Assembly (NCBI RefSeq): GCF_014855495.1
Contig: NZ_JACYFJ010000002.1
Coordinates: 186,001 to 250,000, forward strand
Source: Euzebyella saccharophila
GTDB taxonomy: Bacteria; Bacteroidota; Bacteroidia; Flavobacteriales; Flavobacteriaceae
DNA length: 64,000 nucleotides
Direction of reading: 5' to 3'
Below, one piece after another: positions 15,360-24,825 of this stretch (positions within the stretch are counted from its first letter, which is position 1; each line of letters starts with the position of its first letter). The notes beneath the pieces are model-generated. The model saw only the letters and a list, made by a program, of their open reading frames with translations. It was not told where the DNA came from and did not search any database. Both the position numbers and the translations under genes were made by a program.

Positions 15360-16451
15360 ATGAAAATCCCATACAAGTTTTTCCTTTTATTCTTGTCTGT
15401 TGCAACTGTTGTTTCTTGTGGAAATGCTGATGACGATGTAAATTTTGCCATAGACCCGGGTGATGGCCTTGGTGAAGGAAAACCGGTGGATGAGTGTCTT
15501 GATCTTGGCGAGAACGACCTTGTTCTTTCCATTCAGGATCAGTACACCACTCCCCCAGGTAAAGTTTCTGTATTTTTTAAAGTATCCGATTCTAATGGAA
15601 ACCCTGTTTCTGGACTAAGTGCCGATCAGTTTACCATCTATGAACAAGGTAGAAATGATGAGTGCTTTGGTACAATTTCAACTTCTGAGTCCAAAGCAAG
15701 AATTTCACCTAATTCCCAAATTTTCACCAATAATACTATTCTGGTTCTCGATCTTAGTGCCAGTGTTTTGGAAACGAGTTTGGAAGAACTTAAAACTGCT
15801 AGTATTAGTTTTGTAAATACGGTTATGCCAACTCCGGCCCAAGAATCCTATAAAATGGCCATTTATTGGTTTAATGGGGAGAACAAACTACATGTGTTGA
15901 ATGAATTGACACCTTCTAAAGAGGAACTGACCACTTCTATCGAGGGGATTACGGAAGATATTAGCAATGACCCGTCTACAGACTTGTACGGAGCAGTTAT
16001 AAAATCAAGTGAAATTGCCAACGATTTACTTAACGAAAGTACTGAAGGTGATAAAATTGGTGCGGCTTCCTTGGTTATTTTTACGGACGGTACCGATCAG
16101 GCTTCCAGGTATAAAAAAGAAGATGCTCAAAAGCGTGTAGATAATGCCAACCCTAATATCTCTTTCTTTACGATTGGATTGGGAACTGAGATTGATACGC
16201 AAGTGCTTACAGACCTCGGAAAAACGTCTAGCGAATTCGCGACTAATAAGGAGGATTTGGAAAATACCTTTAAAAATATCTCGGATAAGGTTTCGGAAAG
16301 GGCCAATAGTTTTTATCTTTTTGAATATTGCAGCCCAAAAAGGGATGGAAGTGGTGAAAGTAACCTTGCCATACAAGTAAAAAATGGAAGTTTGCAAGGA
16401 GCCGTTCAAACAAAATTTAGTGCAAATGGCTTCACAGGTGGATGTGAATAA
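15360..16451 (+). CDS. VWA-domain lipoprotein
   Basis: A 363-residue envelope lipoprotein. The signal KFFLLFLSVATVVSC places the lipidated Cys at 20. A beta-sandwich segment (QYTTPPGKVSVFFKVSDSNG) precedes a von Willebrand A domain with an intact MIDAS: DLSAS (Asp131, Ser133, Ser135) and a later IFTDGTD. The ATG at 15360 is used because the only earlier codon is a TTG two codons upstream. The likely role is protein binding or adhesion at the cell surface. Monocistronic, with a terminator at 16478-16503. Confidence 0.82.
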   Translation: MKIPYKFFLLFLSVATVVSCGNADDDVNFAIDPGDGLGEGKPVDECLDLGENDLVLSIQDQYTTPPGKVSVFFKVSDSNGNPVSGLSADQFTIYEQGRNDECFGTISTSESKARISPNSQIFTNNTILVLDLSASVLETSLEELKTASISFVNTVMPTPAQESYKMAIYWFNGENKLHVLNELTPSKEELTTSIEGITEDISNDPSTDLYGAVIKSSEIANDLLNESTEGDKIGAASLVIFTDGTDQASRYKKEDAQKRVDNANPNISFFTIGLGTEIDTQVLTDLGKTSSEFATNKEDLENTFKNISDKVSERANSFYLFEYCSPKRDGSGESNLAIQVKNGSLQGAVQTKFSANGFTGGCE

Positions 16452-16477
16452 GCAACATTAGCTTTATAAAATGTATG

Positions 16478-16508
16478 AAAAAGTGTCCTTAGGGGCACTT
16501 TTTTTATT
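16478..16508 (+). terminator. Terminator after the VWA lipoprotein gene
   Basis: Stem AAAAAGTGTCC (16478-16488) with GGGCACTTTTT (16493-16503), one G-U pair, followed by a run of T. Confidence 0.75.
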
Positions 16509-16673
16509 TATGACAATTTTGAATTTATAAACTTGTAAATCAGAAAATTAAAATAATTTTTAATGAAATGATTAGAAGGAAACGTTGGGTGTTAATACCT
16601 CTTTAACATCTAAAATTATTTCTTCCCCGTATTTAAGTCCTGAATGAGAACCATATAATTTAAATAATACAAA

Positions 16674-17501
16674 ATGAAGAAATCAATTATTGTAGGTACA
16701 CTTTCCATGGCTGTTTTAGCATCTTGTGTTTCCAAGAAAAAATATACTGCTTTGGAAACCGATCTTTCTGAAACCCAAAGTGCATTGACCAAAACTCAGG
16801 TAGAAAAAGAGGAGTTGGAGGGTAAAATGGCAAAAATTGAAGCACGCGTAGAAGAGTACAACAACAAGATTAGCTCTTTAAAAGAAGTTAATGATAGTCA
16901 ATATACCAGTGTGGATGATGTTGCGGTCATGAGCAACAATACCAAAAAGAAAATGAGAGCTACATTAAAAAATGTAGATCCAGCAAAATTGGCCGAAGCT
17001 AAGACACTACAAGATTCCATGAACCTTGCTGTTTCTTACAATCTTAAAAAATCAATTTCTGATGATGAGGATGATATTGATGTAGATATCGACAAGACGG
17101 TTGTTATGATCAACATTTCAGATAAGTTACTTTTTAACAGCGGAAGCTATAGAGTTAGCAGTAAGGCCCATAAAATCCTTGAAAAACTTGCAGAGGTAAT
17201 CAATTCTGAAGAAAGTATGGAAGTAATGGTAGAAGGTCATACAGATTCTAGAACCATCAATACAGCTATGTTTCGCAACAATTGGGACCTAAGTGTAAAG
17301 AGAGCTACTTCTGTGGTTGATATTTTACAGAGCAAATACAACGTGGATCCTGCAAAAATGATTGCTGCCGGTAGAAGTAGCTATATGCCTTTAGTTGAGA
17401 ATGATTCTAGAGAGAATATGGCAAAAAACCGTCGTACTAAAATTGTTATTTTACCAAATTTGGACAAATTTTTTGCATTATTAGATGCAGAAACCTTATA
17501 A
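16674..17501 (+). CDS. OmpA-family peptidoglycan-binding lipoprotein
   Basis: A 275-residue protein. The signal peptide ends in the lipobox LASC (Cys18). Residues 25-75 form a heptad-rich coiled coil (TALETDLSETQSALTKTQ and onward). Residues about 150-265 are an OmpA-like domain: LLFNSGSYRVSSKAHKIL, VEGHTDSRTINTAMFRNNW, LSVKRATSV and NRRTKIVILP. This domain binds diaminopimelate-type peptidoglycan, so the protein tethers the outer membrane to the cell wall. Monocistronic with its own terminator. Similar proteins are abundant in Flavobacteriaceae. Confidence 0.9.
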   Translation: MKKSIIVGTLSMAVLASCVSKKKYTALETDLSETQSALTKTQVEKEELEGKMAKIEARVEEYNNKISSLKEVNDSQYTSVDDVAVMSNNTKKKMRATLKNVDPAKLAEAKTLQDSMNLAVSYNLKKSISDDEDDIDVDIDKTVVMINISDKLLFNSGSYRVSSKAHKILEKLAEVINSEESMEVMVEGHTDSRTINTAMFRNNWDLSVKRATSVVDILQSKYNVDPAKMIAAGRSSYMPLVENDSRENMAKNRRTKIVILPNLDKFFALLDAETL

Positions 17502-17542
17502 TTGCATTAAATTGGTTTAATAACCAGTGTTAATAATCTGGG

Positions 17543-17576
17543 AAAAGGGAGAACTTAGCGGTTCTCCCTTTTTTCT
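17543..17576 (+). terminator. Terminator after the OmpA lipoprotein gene
   Basis: Perfect 12-bp stem AAAAGGGAGAAC (17543-17554) / GTTCTCCCTTTT (17561-17572) with a TTAGCG loop and T-run. Confidence 0.88.
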
Positions 17577-17717
17577 TGTTTTTATTTTCGATAATTTGAA
17601 GAATCGATTAGGGTTTTCTTTTGACTAATTGTTTAATAATTAGAAACCCCCATTTCTACATTTCAAAGGCCTACATCCAAAAAGAATAAGCTATGTTTTA
17701 ATTTAAAATTTAAAACT

Positions 17718-17885
17718 ATGGATGTATTGAACACTATAATAAAAAACAGTTCTTTAAACGGAATGCCCAAATGGTACCAAATAGGAACATTGATACTGTT
17801 TATTTGCATAACCATTACCGTTTTTATAAGCTACTACCTTCTACTTTTTAAGGGTTCAAATTTAAATGTGCAATTCTCTTACTAA
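17718..17885 (+). CDS. Small single-span membrane protein, 55 aa
   Basis: An ATG-initiated ORF of 55 codons. After a polar start with MPKWYQIG at residues 16-23, residues 24-44 (TLILFICITITVFISYYLLLF) form one strongly hydrophobic helix, followed by KGSNLNVQFSY. It ends 6 bases before the convergent carboxypeptidase gene. The organised polar-helix-polar layout supports a real small membrane protein. The function is unknown. Confidence 0.5.
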   Translation: MDVLNTIIKNSSLNGMPKWYQIGTLILFICITITVFISYYLLLFKGSNLNVQFSY

Positions 17886-17890
17886 TATAT

Positions 17891-19360
17891 TTACCTATAT
17901 ATCATTGCGTTCTTAAGTTGTTTCGCTGTCTTAAAATTATTAAGGTCAATGAGAAACCCGTTAATAATCGCGAATTCAATCGCATTGTTCTTTTGTAGTA
18001 AAAAGGTTGGGTTGGCACCTATTTCAATTTTAAACTCGGGCAGTTTATAATTTTCAGAAACTAAATGTACCGGAAAGGGAGAAGATAGTTTTTGTTTATC
18101 AATGGTACCTAACTTAACATAAGTATAGCCTGATTTAAGTAAAAATTGAAGATCAAGATTTTCAACACTTTCAATGGACTTTTGAGTCTCTGGATAAATT
18201 TTCCCCGGAACTATGGTGTACCCGCTTGCATCAAAGGACTCGTACCCATAGTAGGTAGATAGATCGCCCACCTCTAAAATTCTACTGCTATACCAAAAAT
18301 CATCATGCTTGTCCTTGTCCACTTCCAAACGGTTAGCGGCTACATCAATTATATATTTTTTTCCTAACAGGGGAAGTGTGGCATTACTGATTTTTAAATC
18401 GAATAGTTTGCGGTCGTTTTCCGGGATATCCTCATATCTCTTAGTATCAATATCTTGATAACTGGCATTGGCAATGGTATAGATGGCCGAAAGTATAGAA
18501 ACGTAATTAAGCTTTCTAATTTCTTGTTTTTCCACATCATTGGGATATCCGCCAGATTCAATTAAAATGGCACTTGTACCCCATTTCTGTATATTATCCC
18601 CAAATGCCCTAGGTTCAAAATCATCGTTGTACCTTCCCACTTGTCCGGGAGCATATTTTTGTATGATGTCATTCATAAAAACAATGACCCTCATTGCATT
18701 TGCACGCACTTTATTTATTTCTTTCTCATAGTTGTAAGCCGGAGCCAAATATGAAATGGTAGCAGGCTTTTCGGTTCTTTCGGCATTGTAATAGGTACTC
18801 TGGTCATGAAGGTTAAAACCAAAATCCGCATCTAAGCTATCTCGCACTCTTTTTAAAGTCCGTCCTTCTGGAGATTGCAATCTTAAGGCATCGCGATTAA
18901 TATCTATGCCCAATTTGTTGCGCCTTTGATAGACTTCTGCCCCGTCAGGATTTAGCATGGGTAGAAAATGGAGGGTACAATTCTCTAAAATTGCTTGTTT
19001 CTGCTGCGTAAAATCCTCACTATCCAAAAAATTAAAAATATCAAAAATAGCTTGGGTGGCAGTGGGTTCATCCCCATGCATTTGAGACCACAAAAATACA
19101 CTGGTCTCTCCCGTTCCTATAGAAACTAAGTTTAGGGACCTCCCTTCTATAGATTCGCCTACTTTTTTAACTGTAAATCCATTTTTGTTCTTGAACTTTT
19201 CAATTAAACTTACTACTTGCTGGTGTTTTATTCTACGTTTCTTTAGGCTGGGTTCCTTGTACTTTTCGTAAGTATCATATAGGCTCTCCGTAATATCGTT
19301 GTTTTGGGAGAAAATAAGATTCAGACTAAAAAAAAGGATGGTAAAAACTACTAGTTTCAT
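17891..19360 (-). CDS. M14-family zinc carboxypeptidase, secreted
   Basis: A 489-residue protein with a cleavable signal peptide (LVVFTILFFSLNLIFSQ). The M14 domain carries the zinc site His95/Glu98 in QMHGDEPTA, the third ligand His185 in NLHDQS, the substrate-binding NINRDA-type loop (DINRDALRL) and the catalytic Glu268 in ILIESGG. A beta-rich C-terminal extension of about 200 residues follows. It is the last gene of a four-gene operon, 3 bases after the amidase. With an amidase and a 3D-domain protein alongside, a substrate such as a peptidoglycan stem peptide is plausible but not shown. Confidence 0.88.
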   Translation of the reverse strand: MKLVVFTILFFSLNLIFSQNNDITESLYDTYEKYKEPSLKKRRIKHQQVVSLIEKFKNKNGFTVKKVGESIEGRSLNLVSIGTGETSVFLWSQMHGDEPTATQAIFDIFNFLDSEDFTQQKQAILENCTLHFLPMLNPDGAEVYQRRNKLGIDINRDALRLQSPEGRTLKRVRDSLDADFGFNLHDQSTYYNAERTEKPATISYLAPAYNYEKEINKVRANAMRVIVFMNDIIQKYAPGQVGRYNDDFEPRAFGDNIQKWGTSAILIESGGYPNDVEKQEIRKLNYVSILSAIYTIANASYQDIDTKRYEDIPENDRKLFDLKISNATLPLLGKKYIIDVAANRLEVDKDKHDDFWYSSRILEVGDLSTYYGYESFDASGYTIVPGKIYPETQKSIESVENLDLQFLLKSGYTYVKLGTIDKQKLSSPFPVHLVSENYKLPEFKIEIGANPTFLLQKNNAIEFAIINGFLIDLNNFKTAKQLKNAMIYR

Positions 19361-19363
19361 GTA

Positions 19364-20047
19364 TTACTTGATTTTTTTAGGTACAGGTTTAAAATTTAAA
19401 TTTTGGGTAGCGGCTCTAACTTTTTCCATAAAGTCTTCGCCTGGATCTGTCTTTGTTGTGCGGTAACTGTCGTCTACTTCTAGCCATAACGGATGTCCCT
19501 CAAAATGGGTATATTCATAGTGACCAATGACATATTCAATATCATATTTCTTTGCCAAGTGTCTTACCAACCAAATATTGGCTTGAAGTTGTGCTTCCGT
19601 TAAAGGGGTGTCCTTGGTACCTCCTACGTTTTCTACGCCCAAAGCCGTATGGTTAAGACCAATAACATGCCTGCCCATGATATTCTCTGGCATAAGCCTA
19701 TAAATGGTACCATCTTGATCCACAAGAAAATGGGAGGAGACATTAAGACCGCTAACAGAATTGATATCCGGGCGCCAATTGGGAAGCGTAGGTTCATTAA
19801 AAGCATCAAAAGAACCCTCTAAGGTAGGTATGGCCGTCCAATGCAAAACAATCATCTTTGGGTCAATAATAGGCTGTTCTTGTTCCAGGCCATATCGGTT
19901 TTGCATATATTCTGAAGTCAATTGCATTCTTTGCTCATTAAAGACAATTGGCCTGTCCACAACTTTATTGGAAGAGGAACATGATACCACCATATTGCTG
20001 ATAACCATTATAATGACAATTGCCCCTATTTTCATTTTTCTATTCAT
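19364..20047 (-). CDS. N-acetylmuramoyl-L-alanine amidase (Amidase_2), lipoprotein
   Basis: A 227-residue lipoprotein (signal to VVSC, Cys23). The Amidase_2/PGRP-like zinc domain has the first His ligand in IVLHWTA (His69), a second in IGHYEYTHFEGHPLW, and KTDPGEDF near the C-terminus where the third ligand lies. SSHFLVDQDGTIYRLMPE is the typical substrate-cleft strand. It should cleave the MurNAc-L-Ala bond of peptidoglycan or its fragments in the periplasm. Its start overlaps the 3D-domain gene by 8 bases. Confidence 0.9.
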   Translation of the reverse strand: MNRKMKIGAIVIIMVISNMVVSCSSSNKVVDRPIVFNEQRMQLTSEYMQNRYGLEQEQPIIDPKMIVLHWTAIPTLEGSFDAFNEPTLPNWRPDINSVSGLNVSSHFLVDQDGTIYRLMPENIMGRHVIGLNHTALGVENVGGTKDTPLTEAQLQANIWLVRHLAKKYDIEYVIGHYEYTHFEGHPLWLEVDDSYRTTKTDPGEDFMEKVRAATQNLNFKPVPKKIK

Positions 20048-20453
20048 TTTCGATACTATCTTTTTTTACTCTATACTGAACTTTTAGTTTCTTTTTTCCC
20101 CAGTTTCGTGCTTTTTCCACGTCCAAGCCCATAAATACATCAATCTTATTTCGCCATCTATAATGCATTTTATCCTTGACCAAATATATCCCTTCTAATC
20201 CATCTATCTTAACCTGAGTATTGTAATTAAAGCCTAGGGGAATCAAATTTCTTGAAACGGCTATGGATTTTTGGTCTGGTTTTAAAGTATCTCCCCATGC
20301 CGCAATATTGGGTTGCCCATCTGTTTGTGCTTTAGTGGAATTATAAGCTGAAACCATTACCTCTTTTGTTTTCCAGATGTACCCTTTATCCGTAGAACTA
20401 CAGGAATAAATGAATACTGCCAGAACTACATATATGTGGAGCCTAGTTCTCAT
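20040..20453 (-). CDS. 3D-domain lipoprotein
   Basis: A 137-residue lipoprotein with lipobox IYSC (Cys18). The body matches the 3D (MltA C-terminal-like, YuiC-like) domain: VMVSAYNSTKAQTDGQPNIAAW-type start, LKPDQKSIAVSRNLIP and the acidic cluster NKIDVFMGLDVEKARNWG. In MltA the domain forms the lytic transglycosylase active site, and stand-alone versions act on or bind cell wall. It overlaps both neighbours (11 bases with the VCBS gene, 8 with the amidase), so it is firmly part of this operon. Confidence 0.85.
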   Translation of the reverse strand: MRTRLHIYVVLAVFIYSCSSTDKGYIWKTKEVMVSAYNSTKAQTDGQPNIAAWGDTLKPDQKSIAVSRNLIPLGFNYNTQVKIDGLEGIYLVKDKMHYRWRNKIDVFMGLDVEKARNWGKKKLKVQYRVKKDSIENE

Positions 20454-21984
20454 CTTTCTTATTTACATAGTTATTTTCTAAAAGAATTAGATCAACATTC
20501 TCGTTTTTCCACTTATTTTCAAGACTTTCAGGAATAGGACTATAGGCATAAGTTAGCGAGCTTATCATCAAATCTTCATCTCCATCCTTATCAATATCTC
20601 CCACATCCATCAGAAACCACCGGCCATCATTAGGCTCTGGCAATTTGTAGGCTTCAAATTTAAAATTTTTAGCATCCATTGTTTCTAAGTAGATAAAGGA
20701 TTCATCTGAGTGGTCCTTATAATCCGGAAACGTAGAAAGGAGGGCAATATCTATATCATTGTCACCATCAAAATCTTCTGCTAATATGCGGGTGCATCCA
20801 TTCATGGGGTAGAAAAACGATTCTTTAAATTGATTTTGCCCGTTATTTAAATGAATTCTCATTCCATGATAAGGTTTCATGGTGTAGGTTTTATCCGCAT
20901 TGTCTCCATGAGCGGTAAGTATGTCCAAATCCCCATCGTTGTCAAAATCAACCAATTCAAACCAACTGGAGCCGTAATTGGGAGGAAATCGAAGTACTTG
21001 TTCAGATTTAAAAGTTAAATCCTTTGACTGATAAAAAATGGATATCCCCTCCTCTCCTTGAGATGTTAATACTATAATATCATCTTTGCCGTCCCTGTTC
21101 AAATCCTTAGCAATTGTCTTGATCACTCCTGGTTGATGTAGTAGAATAGATTCTATAAAATGCCCCTGCTCATTTTTTTTCCATAATGATAATTGCCCTT
21201 TTAAATCTCCAAATTCACTTATTAAAATTTCATCTTTACCATCAGAATTAAAATCATGAATTAGTGTATGAACGGGTCTATGAAGCTTTTGGGGCAAGCT
21301 CCTAATCTTATTTCCTTGTTTAATTCCCAAGTCCCCAGTTGGTATTTCAGAAGGTAATAGAAAACCAATGGTAGTTAAATAAGTGGTATCCACATTTTGT
21401 GAAAAATGGGTTATTGTACTGCCGGCACGCAATATAAGTTCTAAGGAATCTTTTCTTGGGTTATATTTTGATAGCTTTCCTCGCATGGTTCCCATGAAAA
21501 TTTTATGGTCTGTGGAGTCATATTTTAAATATGAAATTGCACTTCCATTTAATGAGTCAATTGCGATATTCTTAACCGAAAATTGTGTTAATTCCTTTAA
21601 TTCTCTCTTTTTAATATTAGGAAGTTCTTTGGGTGCATTTTCAATTATGTATTGTTTTAGCATTTCCCAATCTTCCATTGGCAACAGTGGGTCCGTTGGG
21701 TACACATTGGTTTTCAATATGGCCCCTTGTTCCACCAAAGAAAGGTTTTTGTAAGGGTCATTGATAGAATCCCTTATTCCCAGTCGTGCCGCCATATCAG
21801 GGAGTACCTCTTGTTCCCAAAGATGTTTTGGAAGGGCTTCTAAACTAGGTAGCATATGGCAGCTTGCACAATAATTTTGATAAAGGGCCTGTTGTTTTTC
21901 TTCTGTTGTTTTTTTACATGAAAGGGATATAAACAATAACGGAATTAACATTAAAACCCACCTATACACAGTAGCCATATACAT
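20443..21984 (-). CDS. VCBS/FG-GAP repeat lipoprotein with one c-type heme site
   Basis: A 513-residue lipoprotein (LLFISLSC, Cys23) with a heme attachment motif CASCH directly after it (Cys39, Cys42, His43). From about residue 245 it is a beta-propeller of FG-GAP/VCBS repeats with Ca-binding loops: DFNSDGKDE, DLNRDGKDD, DFDNDGDLD, DFDGDNDID and DIDKDGDED. A heme just after the lipid anchor, joined to a propeller, suggests an electron-transfer or binding protein of the envelope. It is the first gene of the operon with 3D, amidase and M14 genes. The start could also be ATG 21978, two codons later. Confidence 0.82.
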   Translation of the reverse strand: MYMATVYRWVLMLIPLLFISLSCKKTTEEKQQALYQNYCASCHMLPSLEALPKHLWEQEVLPDMAARLGIRDSINDPYKNLSLVEQGAILKTNVYPTDPLLPMEDWEMLKQYIIENAPKELPNIKKRELKELTQFSVKNIAIDSLNGSAISYLKYDSTDHKIFMGTMRGKLSKYNPRKDSLELILRAGSTITHFSQNVDTTYLTTIGFLLPSEIPTGDLGIKQGNKIRSLPQKLHRPVHTLIHDFNSDGKDEILISEFGDLKGQLSLWKKNEQGHFIESILLHQPGVIKTIAKDLNRDGKDDIIVLTSQGEEGISIFYQSKDLTFKSEQVLRFPPNYGSSWFELVDFDNDGDLDILTAHGDNADKTYTMKPYHGMRIHLNNGQNQFKESFFYPMNGCTRILAEDFDGDNDIDIALLSTFPDYKDHSDESFIYLETMDAKNFKFEAYKLPEPNDGRWFLMDVGDIDKDGDEDLMISSLTYAYSPIPESLENKWKNENVDLILLENNYVNKKDEN

Positions 21985-22153
21985 CTCTTTAGTAAATGGA
22001 AAGGTACCTATTTTATTTTTGGAGGTTGTACTACCAAAGGTTCAAAACAGCATAAATTATTTCGAGGTAATTGTACTGGTCAGGAATTTAAATAGATATT
22101 TAAATGCTCAAATTTCTATTTTTACCTAATCAAACCTTTTCTTTTAATTTCTC

Positions 22154-23482
22154 ATGAAGTTATTCAAACGAATATTATTGGTTCTTGTCATTCTAGTGGC
22201 AATTGTAGTTTACACGCAATATCCTAAGCTAAATATCATATCTGGGTATGCCTCTAAAAATATGGCATCTACCGTTTTTTTGACAGATAGAACTCCGGCA
22301 TCCGTTACGGTAAATGATAATAATGTGCCCCTAATTAAACTGGCTACGGTAGATGTGGAGGATGCCAGAGCAAGAGCTTCGGTTTTTGGTCTAATGAACA
22401 GGGAAGCAGTTTGTTTTGATGGTATCGGATGCATGTTGATCAATGAAGAGTTTGATGAAAATTCTAAAATTACAGTCCCACGGAGAAGTAAAAAAGCCAA
22501 CCGAATGCCTTTTCCTTATGGTGATGGACCACCAAAGGATACAATATTTAATAATGTAGATTACGGACTTTTGGACTACGCTTTGGACAAGGCTTTTGAA
22601 AACCCGGATGTTCAAAAAACAAGGACGGTTCTTGTGGCTTATAAAAATCAGATTGTGGCAGAGCGTTATACCAAAGGTTTTGACCACCAAACTCCTATTC
22701 TTGGCTGGAGCATGACCAAAAGCGTTATGGCTACTTTATACGGTATTCTGGAATATGAGAATAAAATTGACCTTAATCATGCTGCCCCCATCTCAGAATG
22801 GCAAAGTGATGAACGCAAGAACATAACCTTGAACCATTTGTTAAGAATGCAGAGCGGATTGGAATGGGAAGAGGATTATACCAGTATTTCCGATGTTACC
22901 AAAATGCTCTTTTTAGATACGGATATGACGGTTGGCCAGGCAAAAAAGAAATCTTTGGCACCACCCACGGAAATATGGAATTACTCTTCTGGAACCTCCA
23001 ATCTGTTATCCGGCATTTTAAGGAAGCAATTTAAGTCACACCAAGAATACATGGATTTTCCATATGCCAGCCTTATTGATAAAATTGGTATGAATTCGAT
23101 GATAATTGAAACTGACCAAGCAGGGAATTATGTAGGTTCATCCTATGCGTGGGCAAATACCAGGGACTGGGCAAAATTTGGACTATTATATTTAAACAAT
23201 GGAAATTGGAATGGGGAACAATTATTTGATGAAAACTGGATAAAATACATTACCAGGCCAACGGAACATTCAAATGGAACGTATGGTGGACATTTTTGGC
23301 TCAATGCAGAGAAAAAGTTTCCAGATGCACCTGCAGATATGTATTCGGCAAACGGTTATCAAGGTCAAAGAGTTTTTATCATCCCCTCTAAGGATTTGGT
23401 AATTGTGAGAACCGGGTTAGCAGAAAGTCCGGATTTTGATTTCAATTACTTTCTTAAAAATGTCCTTGCGGCATTCGAATAA
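22154..23482 (+). CDS. Serine beta-lactamase-family hydrolase (class C/esterase-like)
   Basis: A 442-residue protein with an N-terminal signal-anchor (RILLVLVILVAIVVY), so it faces the periplasm. The serine hydrolase motifs of the class C/EstB family are present: SMTK (nucleophile Ser186, Lys189) in LGWSMTKSVMA and YSS (277-279) in WNYSSGTSN. GYQGQRVFI stands where the third (KTG/HxG) motif is expected. About 150 residues precede the catalytic domain. It may be a D-amino acid peptidase, esterase or similar; resistance to beta-lactams is not implied. Monocistronic. Confidence 0.85.
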   Translation: MKLFKRILLVLVILVAIVVYTQYPKLNIISGYASKNMASTVFLTDRTPASVTVNDNNVPLIKLATVDVEDARARASVFGLMNREAVCFDGIGCMLINEEFDENSKITVPRRSKKANRMPFPYGDGPPKDTIFNNVDYGLLDYALDKAFENPDVQKTRTVLVAYKNQIVAERYTKGFDHQTPILGWSMTKSVMATLYGILEYENKIDLNHAAPISEWQSDERKNITLNHLLRMQSGLEWEEDYTSISDVTKMLFLDTDMTVGQAKKKSLAPPTEIWNYSSGTSNLLSGILRKQFKSHQEYMDFPYASLIDKIGMNSMIIETDQAGNYVGSSYAWANTRDWAKFGLLYLNNGNWNGEQLFDENWIKYITRPTEHSNGTYGGHFWLNAEKKFPDAPADMYSANGYQGQRVFIIPSKDLVIVRTGLAESPDFDFNYFLKNVLAAFE

Positions 23483-23632
23483 GTTTTTCAAGCTAGTTTG
23501 ATTTATAAAAATGTCCTATTCACAACAATTATACTTAAACTGGCAACATATCTTTTAAAGTTTGGAACAGTTACTATAAGTTTATAAAAGAATTAATGCA
23601 GGAGTTAATTTTTTCATATAGTGTGTTCTCGT

Positions 23633-23662
23633 AAAAAAGCCTTCAATTAAGAAGGCTTTTTT
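23633..23662. terminator. Bidirectional terminator between serine hydrolase gene and menB
   Basis: Perfect 12-bp stem AAAAAAGCCTTC (23633-23644) / GAAGGCTTTTTT (23651-23662) with AATTAA loop. It serves both convergent genes. Confidence 0.88.
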
Positions 23663-23685
23663 CATGAAATATCTTTGTAGAAGCA

Positions 23686-24528
23686 TTAAGGAATCCATTT
23701 ATTTTTACCAAAATTGGGTTTTCTTTTTTCCAAAAAGGCATTTCGGCCTTCTTTTGCTTCTTCTGTGCCATAGGCGAGTCTAGTTGCTTCGCCTGCAAAA
23801 ACTTGCTGGCCCACCATGCCATCATCCGTTAAATTCATGGCAAATTTGAGCATTTTAATGGAGGTTGGAGATTTCTCCAATACCTCTTGAGCCCATTGAT
23901 AGGCCGTTTCTTCCAGTTGCTCATGAGGTACTACCGCATTCACCATTCCCATCTCATAAGCCTCTTGGGCAGAATAATTTCTCCCTAAAAAGAAAATCTC
24001 ACGTGCTTTTTTTTGTCCCACCATTTTAGCTAGATACGCAGAACCGTAACCTGCATCAAAACTGGTGACATCCGCATCGGTTTGCTTAAAAATAGCATGT
24101 TCCTTGCTAGCAAGTGTCATATCGCAAACTACATGCAGACTATGTCCGCCACCAACGGCCCATCCTGGTACTACGGCAATAACTACCTTTGGCATAAACC
24201 TGATTTGCCTTTGTACTTCCAAGATATTGAGTCTGTGCATTCCATCATCGCCTACATAGCCCTGCTCTCCCCTAGCCTTTTGGTCGCCCCCACTGCAAAA
24301 TGAATAAACGCCATCTTTTGTGGATGGACCTTCCGCTGATAATAGAACCACACCTATAGAGGTATCTTCTTGGGCATCATAAAACGCTTTGTAAAGTTCA
24401 CTTGTAGTTTTGGGTCTAAAAGCATTTCGTACATCAGGTCTATTGAAAGCTATACGTGCTACGCCATTACTTTTCTTATAGGTAATATCTTCAAATTCTA
24501 TGGCTGTTTGCCAATTTGCTTTACGCAT
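23686..24528 (-). CDS. menB: 1,4-dihydroxy-2-naphthoyl-CoA synthase
   Basis: A 280-residue crotonase-fold enzyme that closes o-succinylbenzoyl-CoA into 1,4-dihydroxy-2-naphthoyl-CoA in menaquinone synthesis. Diagnostic MenB segments are NRPDVRNAFRPKTTSEL, the oxyanion loop FCSGGDQKARGEQGYVGDDG, PGWAVGGGHSLHVVCDM, TDADVTSFDAGYGSAYLA and the C-terminal ARLAYGTEEAKEGR-type end. Full length. It is monocistronic here; no other men gene is in the window. Menaquinone is the usual respiratory quinone in Flavobacteriaceae, so this is a core gene. Confidence 0.97.
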   Translation of the reverse strand: MRKANWQTAIEFEDITYKKSNGVARIAFNRPDVRNAFRPKTTSELYKAFYDAQEDTSIGVVLLSAEGPSTKDGVYSFCSGGDQKARGEQGYVGDDGMHRLNILEVQRQIRFMPKVVIAVVPGWAVGGGHSLHVVCDMTLASKEHAIFKQTDADVTSFDAGYGSAYLAKMVGQKKAREIFFLGRNYSAQEAYEMGMVNAVVPHEQLEETAYQWAQEVLEKSPTSIKMLKFAMNLTDDGMVGQQVFAGEATRLAYGTEEAKEGRNAFLEKRKPNFGKNKWIP

Positions 24529-24825
24529 AATAATGGTTTTAAGATAAAATAAGATGCAAAGTAATATAATATGCTCTTTTTTAATATTATTTAAAGCTCG
24601 TATTTGTTTTAATAAATAATTAACAAGAAATAAATTACTTTGTTAACAGTCCATAAATTATAATGCCTTTGCCGATATTTATCATCAAGTGGTCTAAAAC
24701 CTTACACCTTCCTTTCATATATTCAGTTAATTGTATTAAATTAGCGAAATGTAACCGATTGTATTTTAATATAGTTTTTGTAAGAAAACTTCATTTTATA
24801 CGTTTATAGAATACAAAATTAAGTA

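Noticed and set aside
22154-23482. Antibiotic-resistance beta-lactamase
   Set aside because: The SMTK/YSS arrangement fits the wide class C-like esterase/peptidase family; the long N-terminal part and membrane anchor do not point to resistance.
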